This document shows, piece after piece, positions 9,382 through 18,079 of a stretch of DNA of 64,000 bases. Both the position numbers and the translations under genes were made by a program. Source of the DNA: Fluctibacter halophilus. GTDB taxonomy: Bacteria > Pseudomonadota > Gammaproteobacteria > Enterobacterales > Alteromonadaceae. Numbering within the stretch: the first letter of the stretch is position 1; each line of letters begins with the position of its first letter. The notes below the pieces were generated by a model. The model saw only the letters and a list, made by a program, of their open reading frames with translations, had not been told where the DNA came from and made no database searches. The stretch covers positions 124,001 through 188,000 of the forward strand of contig NZ_JAJEWP010000006.1 of NCBI RefSeq assembly GCF_020687825.1, read 5' to 3'.

Positions 9382-10137
9382 TCAACGTAGCATGTCTGCC
9401 AAACGATCTTTATTGCGACGAGAAAGGGTCAGGCTGTCGCCGCTTTTGAGGATGACTTCGTAGTCCCCTTTGATATTGGGGCGCAGCTCACAGATACTGT
9501 CCCGGCGTACAATACTGGAGCGATGAATCCGCACAAAAACGTCTGGATCGAGTTGCCGCTCAAGGCTGCTCAGGGTCTCCCGATGCAGGATCATGCCATC
9601 ATCGAGCAGGTGCACTTCTGCATAATTGCCGGCGCCGGCAATGTAGTTAATATTACTGACGTCTATCAGGCGGATCCGTCCCGGCTCCTTGACCACCAGC
9701 CGGGACTTGTACGACTGGCGCCGTTCACTCATGGCATATTGCAACAACACCTGTAAGTTTTCATGGTGCTGAGTCCGATGGCTCAATTGCTCCCGGGCCT
9801 TACTCAGAGCGACACGGAACCGTTCATCTTCAAAGGGCTTGAGCAGATAATCCACCGCACACAGGTCAAACGCATTAACGGCAAACTCATCATAGGCCGT
9901 AACGAACACCACCACACTGTCTGGTGGTAGCTTCTCCGCCAATTGCAAGCCGGTCTGCCCCGGCATCTGGATGTCGAGAAAGATGATGTCGGGTTGCCAG
10001 TCATTGGCCAGTTGCAATGCTTCATTGCCGTCGCGTGCTTCGCGGATGTCACTTACCTCACCATCCTGCTCCAGCAACATCACGATAATGTTACGGGCAA
10101 TCGGTTCATCGTCAGCAACCAAAACTTTAAGCATCAT
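9382..10137 (-). CDS. LytTR-family response regulator (pair 1)
   Basis: 251 residues: receiver domain (1-120; acidic pocket ADDEP, phospho-acceptor Asp in IIFLDIQMPG, conserved Thr in FVTAYDE and Lys in LLKPFED) followed by a LytTR DNA-binding domain (about 150-251, with FVRIHRSSIVRRDSI and the ending SLTLSRRNKDRLADML). It overlaps the end of the histidine-kinase gene by 11 bases, so the two are translationally coupled. It is a close paralogue of the regulator at 11522-12277. Confidence 0.92.
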   Translation of the reverse strand: MMLKVLVADDEPIARNIIVMLLEQDGEVSDIREARDGNEALQLANDWQPDIIFLDIQMPGQTGLQLAEKLPPDSVVVFVTAYDEFAVNAFDLCAVDYLLKPFEDERFRVALSKAREQLSHRTQHHENLQVLLQYAMSERRQSYKSRLVVKEPGRIRLIDVSNINYIAGAGNYAEVHLLDDGMILHRETLSSLERQLDPDVFVRIHRSSIVRRDSICELRPNIKGDYEVILKSGDSLTLSRRNKDRLADMLR

Positions 10138-11224
10138 CGCCTCCTACCGGGATGATCAGGGTAGTGATATAGGTATCCTCGTTTTCAGACTGACAGGACA
10201 ATACAAACTGCTCGCCGTACAAGTGCTTCAGGCGCTGACGACAGTTGTCCAGGCCAATACCGAACCCGCCATGGTTGTCCGTTTTAGATACACGATTGGA
10301 CAACACCAGAGTAAGCTTGCCATGGTCAACCTTGCCCCTTAACGACAATATGTTCTCATCACTTTCCAACTGGGACCCGTGCTGAACAGCATTCTCCACC
10401 AGGGTATGCAGCAGCATAAACGGGAGTTCACATTCCAGCGTATCCGGATCCAGGGCGATGCGAATGGACAGTTTGTTGCTAAAGCGTAGCTGCTGGATTG
10501 ACAGATAGCTGTCAATGAAGGCCATTTCGGTAGCCAGCGTGGTCAGTTGCTGCTTCTGGTTCTCCAGCACTTTACGAAACATTTTTGATAATTCGCTCAG
10601 CGCTTTGACCGCCGCATCGGTCTCTTTCATACGCACCAGGCCTGAAATGGTGTTCAGCGCGTTGAACAGAAAATGGGGGCTTAACTGAGACTTCAGCGCC
10701 TGTAGCTCAACACTCAGCAACTGATTGCTGAGTACCTGATTCTGGAGGGCCTGGTCCCGGCTGTGTTGATAGTAATGCAAGGTTAACCCAAAGCTGGCCA
10801 CCGCCAGGTACACCAGAAGGTCCATGTGCAGCGGGCTGACCATCAGGTGATTGAACACCTCACTGGCTACCGACCAGTGCCATTCACCGCTACCGTGCAA
10901 CCAGGTCGCAAAAAATACCGTCAGCGCCCAATAAATTGTCATGGAAAGCACCAGGATCAGGGCCTGAAAACCGATAAACCGCGCCCACTTGCCCTCTTGA
11001 TAGGGGGTCGCGCGGATCGCGGCAATGATGAATGGCGCCACCAGTGCCCAGTTGCCCCACCAGGGCAGAAAATCGAGCCAGGTCGATACAAAATTGGACG
11101 GCCGGCCGTAGAACAACCGGGTGCGGTGAGTATGATCCGCGGCAATCGTATTCAGCACCAACCAAAACAGCACATTGGAGAGGCAGAACAGCCGGGAAGG
11201 GAAATAGTCAATCAGCCTTTTCAT
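10127..11224 (-). CDS. LytS-type sensor histidine kinase (pair 1)
   Basis: 365 residues. The N-terminal 150 residues contain about four membrane segments and no recognisable ligand domain. The His_kinase (PF06580) motif LSPHFLFNALNT carries the phospho-accepting His. The ATPase domain shows LVENAVQHG (N box) and FGIGLDNCRQRL (G box). It pairs with the overlapping LytTR regulator. The signal is unknown; membrane-embedded sensing is inferred from the lack of a periplasmic domain. Confidence 0.9.
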   Translation of the reverse strand: MKRLIDYFPSRLFCLSNVLFWLVLNTIAADHTHRTRLFYGRPSNFVSTWLDFLPWWGNWALVAPFIIAAIRATPYQEGKWARFIGFQALILVLSMTIYWALTVFFATWLHGSGEWHWSVASEVFNHLMVSPLHMDLLVYLAVASFGLTLHYYQHSRDQALQNQVLSNQLLSVELQALKSQLSPHFLFNALNTISGLVRMKETDAAVKALSELSKMFRKVLENQKQQLTTLATEMAFIDSYLSIQQLRFSNKLSIRIALDPDTLECELPFMLLHTLVENAVQHGSQLESDENILSLRGKVDHGKLTLVLSNRVSKTDNHGGFGIGLDNCRQRLKHLYGEQFVLSCQSENEDTYITTLIIPVGGDDA

Positions 11225-11521
11225 TCACGTACAACTTACTCATGAGCATATCCATTGATGTCTTCATGGCATTAACGCCCATCCTGAAGGCGCAATTATC
11301 AGGCACTGAGACGGGTTTTGGCAAATCAGCCCCGGTCCGGGGGCTTGAAAAGCGGGGATTTTAGCGGTTTTGGCTGTCTATTTCTGCACCAGATCAGACC
11401 GTTAAACGTCGATATTCGGCAGTTTGTCCCACCGTTCATGCAGACGGTGTATTTGCCCGGCAAACCCCGCATTGGCCAACTAAACTGCGATACGGGGAAG
11501 TCCAAGCTGCGGAAAGTGTGA
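11225..11521. other. 297 bp intergenic region between the two two-component pairs
   Basis: No gene seen. It must hold the promoter of kinase-regulator pair 1 (leftward). Two copies of ACCGTT (11398 and 11431) occur; the second, ACCGTTCAT, fits the LytTR-binding consensus but the 33-base spacing does not match the usual tandem arrangement. A six-pair stem (AGCCCC/GGGGCT, 11328-11345) has no T-run and is not a convincing terminator. Confidence 0.35.
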
Positions 11522-12277
11522 TCAGTGGGTTAATTCTTCCAGTTTACTGCGGTTGCGCCGGGACAGAGTCAGGACTTCACCGGAGCGCAAAATCACCGAG
11601 TAATCTCCTTTATCATTGGGGCGCAATTCGGTCACTGCACTGCGACGCACAATCGATGATCGATGAATGCGCACAAACACCTCTGGATCGAGCTGGGTCT
11701 CCAGCGTGGTCAAGGTTTCCCGTTGCAGCACCTGTTTACCGTCCAACAAATGGATCTCGGCATAATTGCCTGCACCGGTGATAAACTCAATCTGATCAAC
11801 ATCGACCAGACGTATTCGACCGGGCTCACGGATCACGAGGCGAGTTTTGAACGGTTGATGCTGTTCCGCCAGTAAGCCCTGCAGGGCATTACTGATTTTG
11901 GCGTAGTCCTGTTGATGATTTTCACGGTACTTGGTCCTGGCCCGCTCCAGGGCGCGGAAAAAGCGCTCGTCTTCGAAAGGCTTAAGCAGATAGTCGATGG
12001 CATTCAGTTCAAAAGCAGCAACCGCATGCTCGTTGTAAGCGGTGGCGAAAATCACGATGCTCGACGAAGGTATCTCCCGTGCCACATCAATACCACTTAA
12101 TCCCGGCATTTCAATGTCCAGAATAACGATATCCGGCTGGTGTTGAATCACCATATCCCGGGCTTGCAGGCCGTCTTCCGCCTCCAGCACCATTCCAATA
12201 TCAGACTGTTCTTCCAGCAACAACTTGACCGTGTCCCGGGCCAGGCCTTCGTCGTCTGCAATCAATACTTTAAGCAT
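11522..12277 (-). CDS. LytTR-family response regulator (pair 2)
   Basis: 251 residues, same architecture and length as the regulator at 9382-10137: receiver with ADDEG, phospho-Asp in IVILDIEMPG and LLKPFED, then LytTR domain with FVRIHRSSIVRRSAV and VLTLSRRNRSKLEEL. The DNA-contacting segments of the two paralogues are nearly identical, so they may bind related sites. It overlaps the kinase gene upstream by 8 bases. Confidence 0.92.
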   Translation of the reverse strand: MLKVLIADDEGLARDTVKLLLEEQSDIGMVLEAEDGLQARDMVIQHQPDIVILDIEMPGLSGIDVAREIPSSSIVIFATAYNEHAVAAFELNAIDYLLKPFEDERFFRALERARTKYRENHQQDYAKISNALQGLLAEQHQPFKTRLVIREPGRIRLVDVDQIEFITGAGNYAEIHLLDGKQVLQRETLTTLETQLDPEVFVRIHRSSIVRRSAVTELRPNDKGDYSVILRSGEVLTLSRRNRSKLEELTH

Positions 12278-13349
12278 CCAGCTCCCCTATGGGTATTGCC
12301 AGCAGTGTTTCAAACAAGTCATCGTCCAACGGGCGTAATTCCAATAAATAGTGGCTGTAAAGGCGTGATAAGCGTTCGCGGGTGTTGGTCAGTCCTATGC
12401 CAAACCCTTCGTGCTTGTCGTTCTTGGCCACTTTATTGGTGAGCCTGATGTTCAGTTCACCGCTGTTTATTCTTATGTCCAAACTGAGGAGGTTTTTGTT
12501 CGATTCAAGCTGCGAACCATGTTGAACCGCATTCTCCACCAAGGGATGTAATATCATGTTCGGAATTTCAATGTCCAGACAATCTGGCGCGATGGTAATT
12601 TTTGTATCCAACTTTTCTGTAAATCGAAGTTTCTGAATCGCCAGATAGCTGTCAATAAAGGCCACTTCATCACGCAATTTCACATCGGTACTGTTTTTAT
12701 GTTCGAGGATTTTCCGCAGCATGTTGCTCAATTCAGACAGAGCTCTGACCGCCTCTTTTTCACGCTTAAGTCTGACCAGACTGGCGACCGTATTCAGGGC
12801 ATTGAACAGAAAGTGTGGATTGAGCTGCGAATGCAGAGACTTCAGTTGCTCGTCGAGCAGTGCAGCCTGTAACTGGCGAATCTCAACCCGCTCTTCCAGA
12901 CGCTTGCGGACATAACAAATGCCGATACTGACAAACACCGTACACCCGTACAGCAAGATGTCCAGCTGAAAGGCAATCTTGGTCAGGTTCTCCCAGTAGT
13001 AGCTCATGTCTGGCGACACGATCAGGGTTTTAAAAAACACCGCATTGGGGAAGTACACCAGACTGACCAGGGGAATGAACAGCGCATGCTGTAACACAGC
13101 GCGCACCAGGTTGGTGAACGTTTCGTATTGCCAGCGCACAAAGGCATAGGTGAGCGGTGCAATCCAGATCCAGTTGAAATACCACGGACTGAACAACAGC
13201 CAGGCATCCAGCCAGCTCATTTTGGTGTCGACAGCGACCATGGCCCGGTATTGCAGATTGGTAAACAGGGCGTGAAAAGCCAGCCAAAAGAAAACGTTGG
13301 CGATAAAAAAGGGCCGTCGTGGCAGGTATCCCAGTATGCGTTCCAACAT
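12270..13349 (-). CDS. LytS-type sensor histidine kinase (pair 2)
   Basis: 359 residues. About four to five membrane segments in the first 150 residues, a short linker helix, then LNPHFLFNALNT (phospho-His), LVENAVQHG (N box) and FGIGLTNTRERL (G box). Same family and layout as the kinase at 10127-11224, but the membrane parts are much less alike than the catalytic parts, suggesting different signals after duplication. Its promoter must lie in 13350-13644, shared with the divergent TonB-dependent receptor. Confidence 0.9.
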   Translation of the reverse strand: MLERILGYLPRRPFFIANVFFWLAFHALFTNLQYRAMVAVDTKMSWLDAWLLFSPWYFNWIWIAPLTYAFVRWQYETFTNLVRAVLQHALFIPLVSLVYFPNAVFFKTLIVSPDMSYYWENLTKIAFQLDILLYGCTVFVSIGICYVRKRLEERVEIRQLQAALLDEQLKSLHSQLNPHFLFNALNTVASLVRLKREKEAVRALSELSNMLRKILEHKNSTDVKLRDEVAFIDSYLAIQKLRFTEKLDTKITIAPDCLDIEIPNMILHPLVENAVQHGSQLESNKNLLSLDIRINSGELNIRLTNKVAKNDKHEGFGIGLTNTRERLSRLYSHYLLELRPLDDDLFETLLAIPIGELDA

Positions 13350-13644
13350 AGGTGTTGCGGTTCATTCTCAAAAAGGGCCAATCAACATACCTTGTTCACG
13401 CACGTTGCACCAGCCCCCAGAAACCTCCTGTTACAGGTCATTCATCCCTGAAATCTGTTCACTCTTCGCAAGTTTCCCCGTTTTGTCCCTTCGCAGCGAC
13501 CATTTATCACCCCGTTCTGACGATTAGCGGAATGGCACTAGTGAAGACTGCGCCATGGGCATAGCTTAACGTCAGATAACTACCGTTATCGACAACAAAA
13601 ACGCTTATCGGGCGATTCATCGTTCGGTAACAGGGAGAAAATAC
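13350..13644. promoter_or_regulatory. 295 bp divergent promoter region, kinase 2 / TonB-dependent receptor
   Basis: No gene seen. It separates the leftward two-component operon from the rightward receptor. An imperfect repeat, ACCGTTATCG (from 13582) and ACGCTTATCG (from 13601), lies 45-65 bases before the receptor start. AAACGCTT within the second copy also resembles a LacI-family core. Which, if either, is an operator cannot be decided here. Confidence 0.3.
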
Positions 13645-16620
13645 ATGTTTAATAACTCTAAGCTCGCTCGATCTGTTCGTCGGGCCATTGTACTGGGAGC
13701 GGCCTCGGCGGCAGCGCTCAGCACAATGCAACTGCAGGCTCAGGAAGCTGATGCGGCAGCAGAAGAAGCTGCCAATCTTGAAGTCATCGCCATTACCGGT
13801 AGCCGCATTCGTGCACCGGGTGTCGAATCCTCCAGCCCGATCATGAGTATCGGCGATGAGGAAATCGGCAAACTGGGTACACCAGAATTTGAACGGGTTA
13901 TCCGTTCACTGCCCTCCACCATTCCTGCCGACGGCGGTAACGTGAACAACGGTACTGCCGGTGCGGCCACCATCGATTTGCGCGGCCTCGGTGCACAGCG
14001 TAACCTGGTGCTGCTGAACGGCAAACGTATGGTGCCATTTAACTTTAATGGCCAGGTAGATACCGCCAACATCCCCACGGCATTGATTGAGCGTATTGAT
14101 GTACTGACCGGTGGTGCGTCCACCGTGTACGGTTCCGATGCGATTTCCGGTGCGGTCAACGTTATCCTGAAAAACAACTTTGAAGGTGCGGCGCTGGACA
14201 TCAATCACTCCCAGACGTCGGAAAGCGACGGTGATCAGGACAACATTGCCCTGACCCTGGGTGCAAACTTTGATGGTGACCGCGGTAACGCAGTACTGTC
14301 AGTCAGTTGGATGGACCGTAAACCCATTCTGTTGGGTGACCGTCCATTGGGTCAATTCGGTATCAACTCCAACAGCGGTTCTGGCCTGGCTGAATACCTG
14401 GCGGGTGAAGAAGCCATCCTGCCACCGGCAGGCTGTCAGGGCCCTAACGTGGTCGACATCAATGGCTCCGGTTCAACCACCGCCATTCCGACCCGCTTCG
14501 AGCTGATTGGTACTGGTGTGAGTGGCCAGTTCCGTGAAGACGGTACTCTGGGCGCCAACTGTAGTTTGTTCAACTTCAACCCCTTCAACTACTACCAGAC
14601 GCCAGCCGAGCGCTACAGCGCAACCGCACTGGCTCGCTACCAGATCAACGATGATCACGAGTTCTATTCCTCGTTCAACTTCACCAACACCACGGTAGAG
14701 CAACAGGTAGCACCGTCAGGTACCTTCGGTCAGGCGTTTAACCTGCCGTTGTACAACCCGCTGATCGGTTCTCAGGCGCTGGACTTTATCATCGACGGTG
14801 CTAACGCCGCAGTATTGAGTGGCACCCTTCTCGACGGTGGCAGCTGGACCGATGCCAATGGCAACGGAGTGGTTGATACCGAAGATTCACTGAACGTACG
14901 TCTGCGTCGTCGTACCCTGGAACTGGGACCACGTACCGAGCGTTACGATTCTGAAATCTGGCAGTTGAACACCGGTGTTCGTGGTGCCTTTTACGGTGAC
15001 TGGAACTATGACTTCTCCTATCAGTATGGCGAAGCCAACCGTACCACCGTGCGTGACGGCTACACCAACCTGCCCAACATCCAGAACGCGCTGGACACCC
15101 GTGACGGTGTAACCTGTGCGGTCGGCGGCAACTGTGTGCCGATCAACCTGTTTGGTGGCTTCGGTACCATCACTGAAGACATGGCAGCCTATGCCCGTGC
15201 CATCGCGATTCAACAACAAAAATACGAACAGGAAATCATCTCTTTCGTATTGGATGGCCCGGTAGACGGCATCGAGTTGCCGACTGCAGCCGGTCCTCTG
15301 GCCATGAGTGTGGGTTATGAGCACCGTAAAGAAACCGGTTTGCTTGAGCCTGACGAGTGTCTGAAAGAGTCACCTGCCAGCTGTCAAGGTGGTGCCGGCG
15401 GTAACCTGTTACCGATCAAAGGTGGCTTCACTGTGGAAGAGTTCTTCCTCGAAGGTATCCTGCCAATCTTCGATGGTCAGCCCTTTGCTGAACGTCTGGA
15501 CGTAGAGTTCGGTTTCCGTACCTCCGACTATGACTCTGTCGGCTCTGTTGATTCCTGGAAGTTAGGTTTCAACTGGCGCCCGGTTGAAGAAGTGATGTTC
15601 CGTGTTATGCAGCAACGCGCAAACCGTGCTCCTAATGTTGGCGAGTTGTCTTCTCCGGTAACCACCGGTCTGGACAATGCGGTACAGGATCCCTGTTCAG
15701 TTGCCAACGCGGCTAACATTGACGCAAACCTGCGTCAGCTGTGTGTATCCACCGGCATGAGCGAAGCACAGGTTGGTGTGGTACCGGACATCATCTCCGG
15801 TCAGATCAATACCTTCAACGGTAGCGATCCTGCTAACCCTCCAGGTCCTGAGAAAGCCGATACCACCACAGCCGGTATCGTGTGGACACCTGATTTTGCC
15901 TGGGCCAATGACTTCACCTTGTCTGTTGATTACTACAACATCGAAATCGAAGACATCATTGGTAGCTTCTCTGCCCAGGAAATCATGGACGCCTGTTACA
16001 AGAACGGCGATACCGCTGAGTGTGCCAAAATCATCCGTGTGGGTGGTGACCTGACAGGCTCTTCCGCCGGTGTGCAGCAGTTCATTACCAACCTGAAGTA
16101 TCTGCAGGCTGAAGGTATCGAAATCGGCTTCAACATGAACTTCGATTTGGATGACATGGGTAGCCTGGCGTTCTCCGGAACCATCAACAAGTACCTGACC
16201 CAAGAGTCTCAAAGCTCTGACACCGTACCGGTACTGGATTGTAAAGGTTACTACGGCACCAGCTGTGACCCTATCTCCGACCTGCGTTGGATCCAGCGGA
16301 CTACCTGGAGCTATGACGATTTCGAATTGTCATTGCTGTGGCGTCACATTGACGGCGTAGACGTTGAACCAGGCGAAGCATCACTGCGCTTTGAGCAGTT
16401 CCGTAAGATTGATTCTTACGATTACTTCGACCTGTACGGTAGCTGGGCGTTCCATGAGAACATGACGTTCACCCTGGGTATCGACAACATGTTCGACAAA
16501 GATCCACCGGTTGTGGGTAACGATGTAGGTGACACCAGCTCTAACTCTGGTAACACCTTCCCCAGTAACTACGACGCCATTGGTCGTGTTTACAAAGCGG
16601 GCATCCGTTTCCGCTTCTAA
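13645..16620 (+). CDS. TonB-dependent outer-membrane receptor
   Basis: 991 residues. Signal peptide (about 1-32, ending LQAQEA), then a TonB-box/plug start (EVIAITGSRIRAPG), a plug domain with LRGLGAQRNLVLLNGKR and GGASTVYGSDAISGAVN, and a long beta-barrel ending in RVYKAGIRFRF with the C-terminal Phe needed for BAM-dependent insertion. Imports an unknown large nutrient across the outer membrane using ExbBD-TonB. The ATG is supported by GGGAGA 9 bases upstream. Receptors of this oligogalactan/oligopeptide-size class are often co-regulated with tryptophan-halogenase-like genes in this group of bacteria; here they are 8 kb apart. Confidence 0.95.
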   Translation: MFNNSKLARSVRRAIVLGAASAAALSTMQLQAQEADAAAEEAANLEVIAITGSRIRAPGVESSSPIMSIGDEEIGKLGTPEFERVIRSLPSTIPADGGNVNNGTAGAATIDLRGLGAQRNLVLLNGKRMVPFNFNGQVDTANIPTALIERIDVLTGGASTVYGSDAISGAVNVILKNNFEGAALDINHSQTSESDGDQDNIALTLGANFDGDRGNAVLSVSWMDRKPILLGDRPLGQFGINSNSGSGLAEYLAGEEAILPPAGCQGPNVVDINGSGSTTAIPTRFELIGTGVSGQFREDGTLGANCSLFNFNPFNYYQTPAERYSATALARYQINDDHEFYSSFNFTNTTVEQQVAPSGTFGQAFNLPLYNPLIGSQALDFIIDGANAAVLSGTLLDGGSWTDANGNGVVDTEDSLNVRLRRRTLELGPRTERYDSEIWQLNTGVRGAFYGDWNYDFSYQYGEANRTTVRDGYTNLPNIQNALDTRDGVTCAVGGNCVPINLFGGFGTITEDMAAYARAIAIQQQKYEQEIISFVLDGPVDGIELPTAAGPLAMSVGYEHRKETGLLEPDECLKESPASCQGGAGGNLLPIKGGFTVEEFFLEGILPIFDGQPFAERLDVEFGFRTSDYDSVGSVDSWKLGFNWRPVEEVMFRVMQQRANRAPNVGELSSPVTTGLDNAVQDPCSVANAANIDANLRQLCVSTGMSEAQVGVVPDIISGQINTFNGSDPANPPGPEKADTTTAGIVWTPDFAWANDFTLSVDYYNIEIEDIIGSFSAQEIMDACYKNGDTAECAKIIRVGGDLTGSSAGVQQFITNLKYLQAEGIEIGFNMNFDLDDMGSLAFSGTINKYLTQESQSSDTVPVLDCKGYYGTSCDPISDLRWIQRTTWSYDDFELSLLWRHIDGVDVEPGEASLRFEQFRKIDSYDYFDLYGSWAFHENMTFTLGIDNMFDKDPPVVGNDVGDTSSNSGNTFPSNYDAIGRVYKAGIRFRF

Positions 16621-16648
16621 TCCAGCATGGTCGCAAGACCTCGCAAAA

Positions 16649-16673
16649 GGGAGCCTTAAGGCTCCCTTTTTTT
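16649..16673 (+). terminator. Rho-independent terminator after the TonB-dependent receptor
   Basis: GGGAGCC - TTAA - GGCTCCC followed by seven T residues (16667-16673), flanked by AAAA on the left, so it may also act leftward for the DUF1653 gene, whose stop codon at 16672 touches it. Confidence 0.9.
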
Positions 16674-16884
16674 ATCCTTCTATGCGGGCAAACCGCGGTA
16701 TGGATTTGCCATCCACCTCAACGGTTTCAGTAAACATCGATAACGGACGCACCCACAAGGCACGTTCGCCATAAAAGGGACGATACACCACCAACTGCGA
16801 CTCATCTTCCGAGTGCGTCGCCACACCAATCACCTCGTAGTCGTTGCCCTTGTAATGGCGATAACGCCCAGGAGCTATGCTCAT
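16672..16884 (-). CDS. DUF1653 domain-containing protein
   Basis: 70 residues: APGRYRHYKGNDYEVIGVA at the start and VYRPFYGERALWVRP in the middle are hallmark segments of the DUF1653 family, a small soluble beta-rich protein of unknown function. The gene ends against the receptor terminator and its start is immediately downstream of the MFS gene (1 base apart), so it is the last gene of a leftward operon (aminopeptidase, MFS, DUF1653). Confidence 0.85.
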   Translation of the reverse strand: MSIAPGRYRHYKGNDYEVIGVATHSEDESQLVVYRPFYGERALWVRPLSMFTETVEVDGKSIPRFARIEG

Positions 16885-16885
16885 A

Positions 16886-18079
16886 TCAGTTCTCCTCCTG
16901 AAGCTGCCACTGGGGTCTGCGCAGGCGTTGCAGTTGCCATAGCATCAACAGTGCCTGCACACCCAGTAACAGTAAGCTTATCATCAGCATGCCTTGCCAA
17001 CCGGTCATGGTCAGCACCACACCGGCGCCTAAAGACGCCAGCGCCTGCATGGAAAACACCACCGCATCATGCAAGCCCTGCACCTTCGCCTTGTGCGTGC
17101 CGTCCTGCATCTGGTTGAGGATCACCGTACCGCCCAGGAACAAGAAGTTCCAGCCAATGCCCAACAACACCAGCGCAGTGAAATAATTCATCCAGGCCTG
17201 ACCGGCAAACGCCATCATGATGGTCAGCACATAAGCGACACTGCCCAACCAGGCAACCCGAACAGGGCCCCACTGACGGATCAACCAACCGCTGAACAGA
17301 CTGGGTAAAAACATCGCCACAATGTGACTTTGTATTACCCACTTAGTGTCTGCCAGCGAATGGCCACTGTGTACATGCATGTGCACCGGCGTCGCGGTCA
17401 TGATAAAACTCATCAAACCGTAGCCCAGTGCCGAGGCACACAATGCCAGAATAAAACGGGGGTGGGTCAGTGTACCGGATGGCACAACAACGGGGCCGTG
17501 GTGGTTGACCCGTGACGCCTGAGGCTGACGATAGAACAGGAACAATATGCCGCATAACAGGCCGATCATGGCCAATGCGTAAAACGCGCCGGCATAGTCA
17601 ACGTCAGACAGCAGTTTACCGAACACCGCCAGTTCCGGGCCTAAAAACGCTGCCACAAGTCCTCCCAGCAGCACCTTCGAAGCGGCATTGGGGGCCTGTT
17701 CAACTGGGACACTTTCCATCGCTGCAAAGCGCAACTGTTGAAAACCACTGATGGCAAATCCCAGCAGTGTGGTCGCTGCAAGAAATACGCTAAAAGCCTG
17801 TTGATTGACCGCGTAGGCAGCCACAAGTGCCGCCGTGACCGCCAAACCGGCGCTGCCCAGAAAACCGGCTTGTCGGCCATAGCGGGCCATCGCTCGGGTC
17901 ATCGGGATCACCGCCACGGCAGTTCCGATAATCATGGTTGCCAGCGGCAATGTCGACAGTGACGGTTGCGGCGCCAGGTGGGCTCCGACTACGCCCCCCA
18001 ACAACGCCATCATTGCCCCGCCGCTCATCGCCAGGGCCTGGATGACGGTTAACAGCCAGACTTGCTGGCGACCGTTCAT
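16886..18079 (-). CDS. MFS transporter
   Basis: 397 residues with about 12 hydrophobic segments. The loop between segments 2 and 3 is RAMARYGRQAG, a recognisable MFS motif A variant. The segment starting the second half has clustered histidines (TPVHMHVHSGHS) followed by VIQSHIVAMFLPS, as in a subgroup of proteobacterial MFS permeases that includes riboflavin transporter candidates. Substrate not assignable. It follows the aminopeptidase gene directly (stop and start adjacent), so both are one operon. Confidence 0.8.
   Translation of the reverse strand: MNGRQQVWLLTVIQALAMSGGAMMALLGGVVGAHLAPQPSLSTLPLATMIIGTAVAVIPMTRAMARYGRQAGFLGSAGLAVTAALVAAYAVNQQAFSVFLAATTLLGFAISGFQQLRFAAMESVPVEQAPNAASKVLLGGLVAAFLGPELAVFGKLLSDVDYAGAFYALAMIGLLCGILFLFYRQPQASRVNHHGPVVVPSGTLTHPRFILALCASALGYGLMSFIMTATPVHMHVHSGHSLADTKWVIQSHIVAMFLPSLFSGWLIRQWGPVRVAWLGSVAYVLTIMMAFAGQAWMNYFTALVLLGIGWNFLFLGGTVILNQMQDGTHKAKVQGLHDAVVFSMQALASLGAGVVLTMTGWQGMLMISLLLLGVQALLMLWQLQRLRRPQWQLQEEN

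Noticed and set aside
11328-11345. AGCCCC/GGGGCT stem as terminator of the second two-component pair
   Set aside because: No T-run follows in either direction, and the loop and stem are weak.
11225-11521. Tandem LytTR-binding sites
   Set aside because: Two ACCGTT copies are 33 bases apart, while the family usually needs two 9-base repeats with a period near 21.
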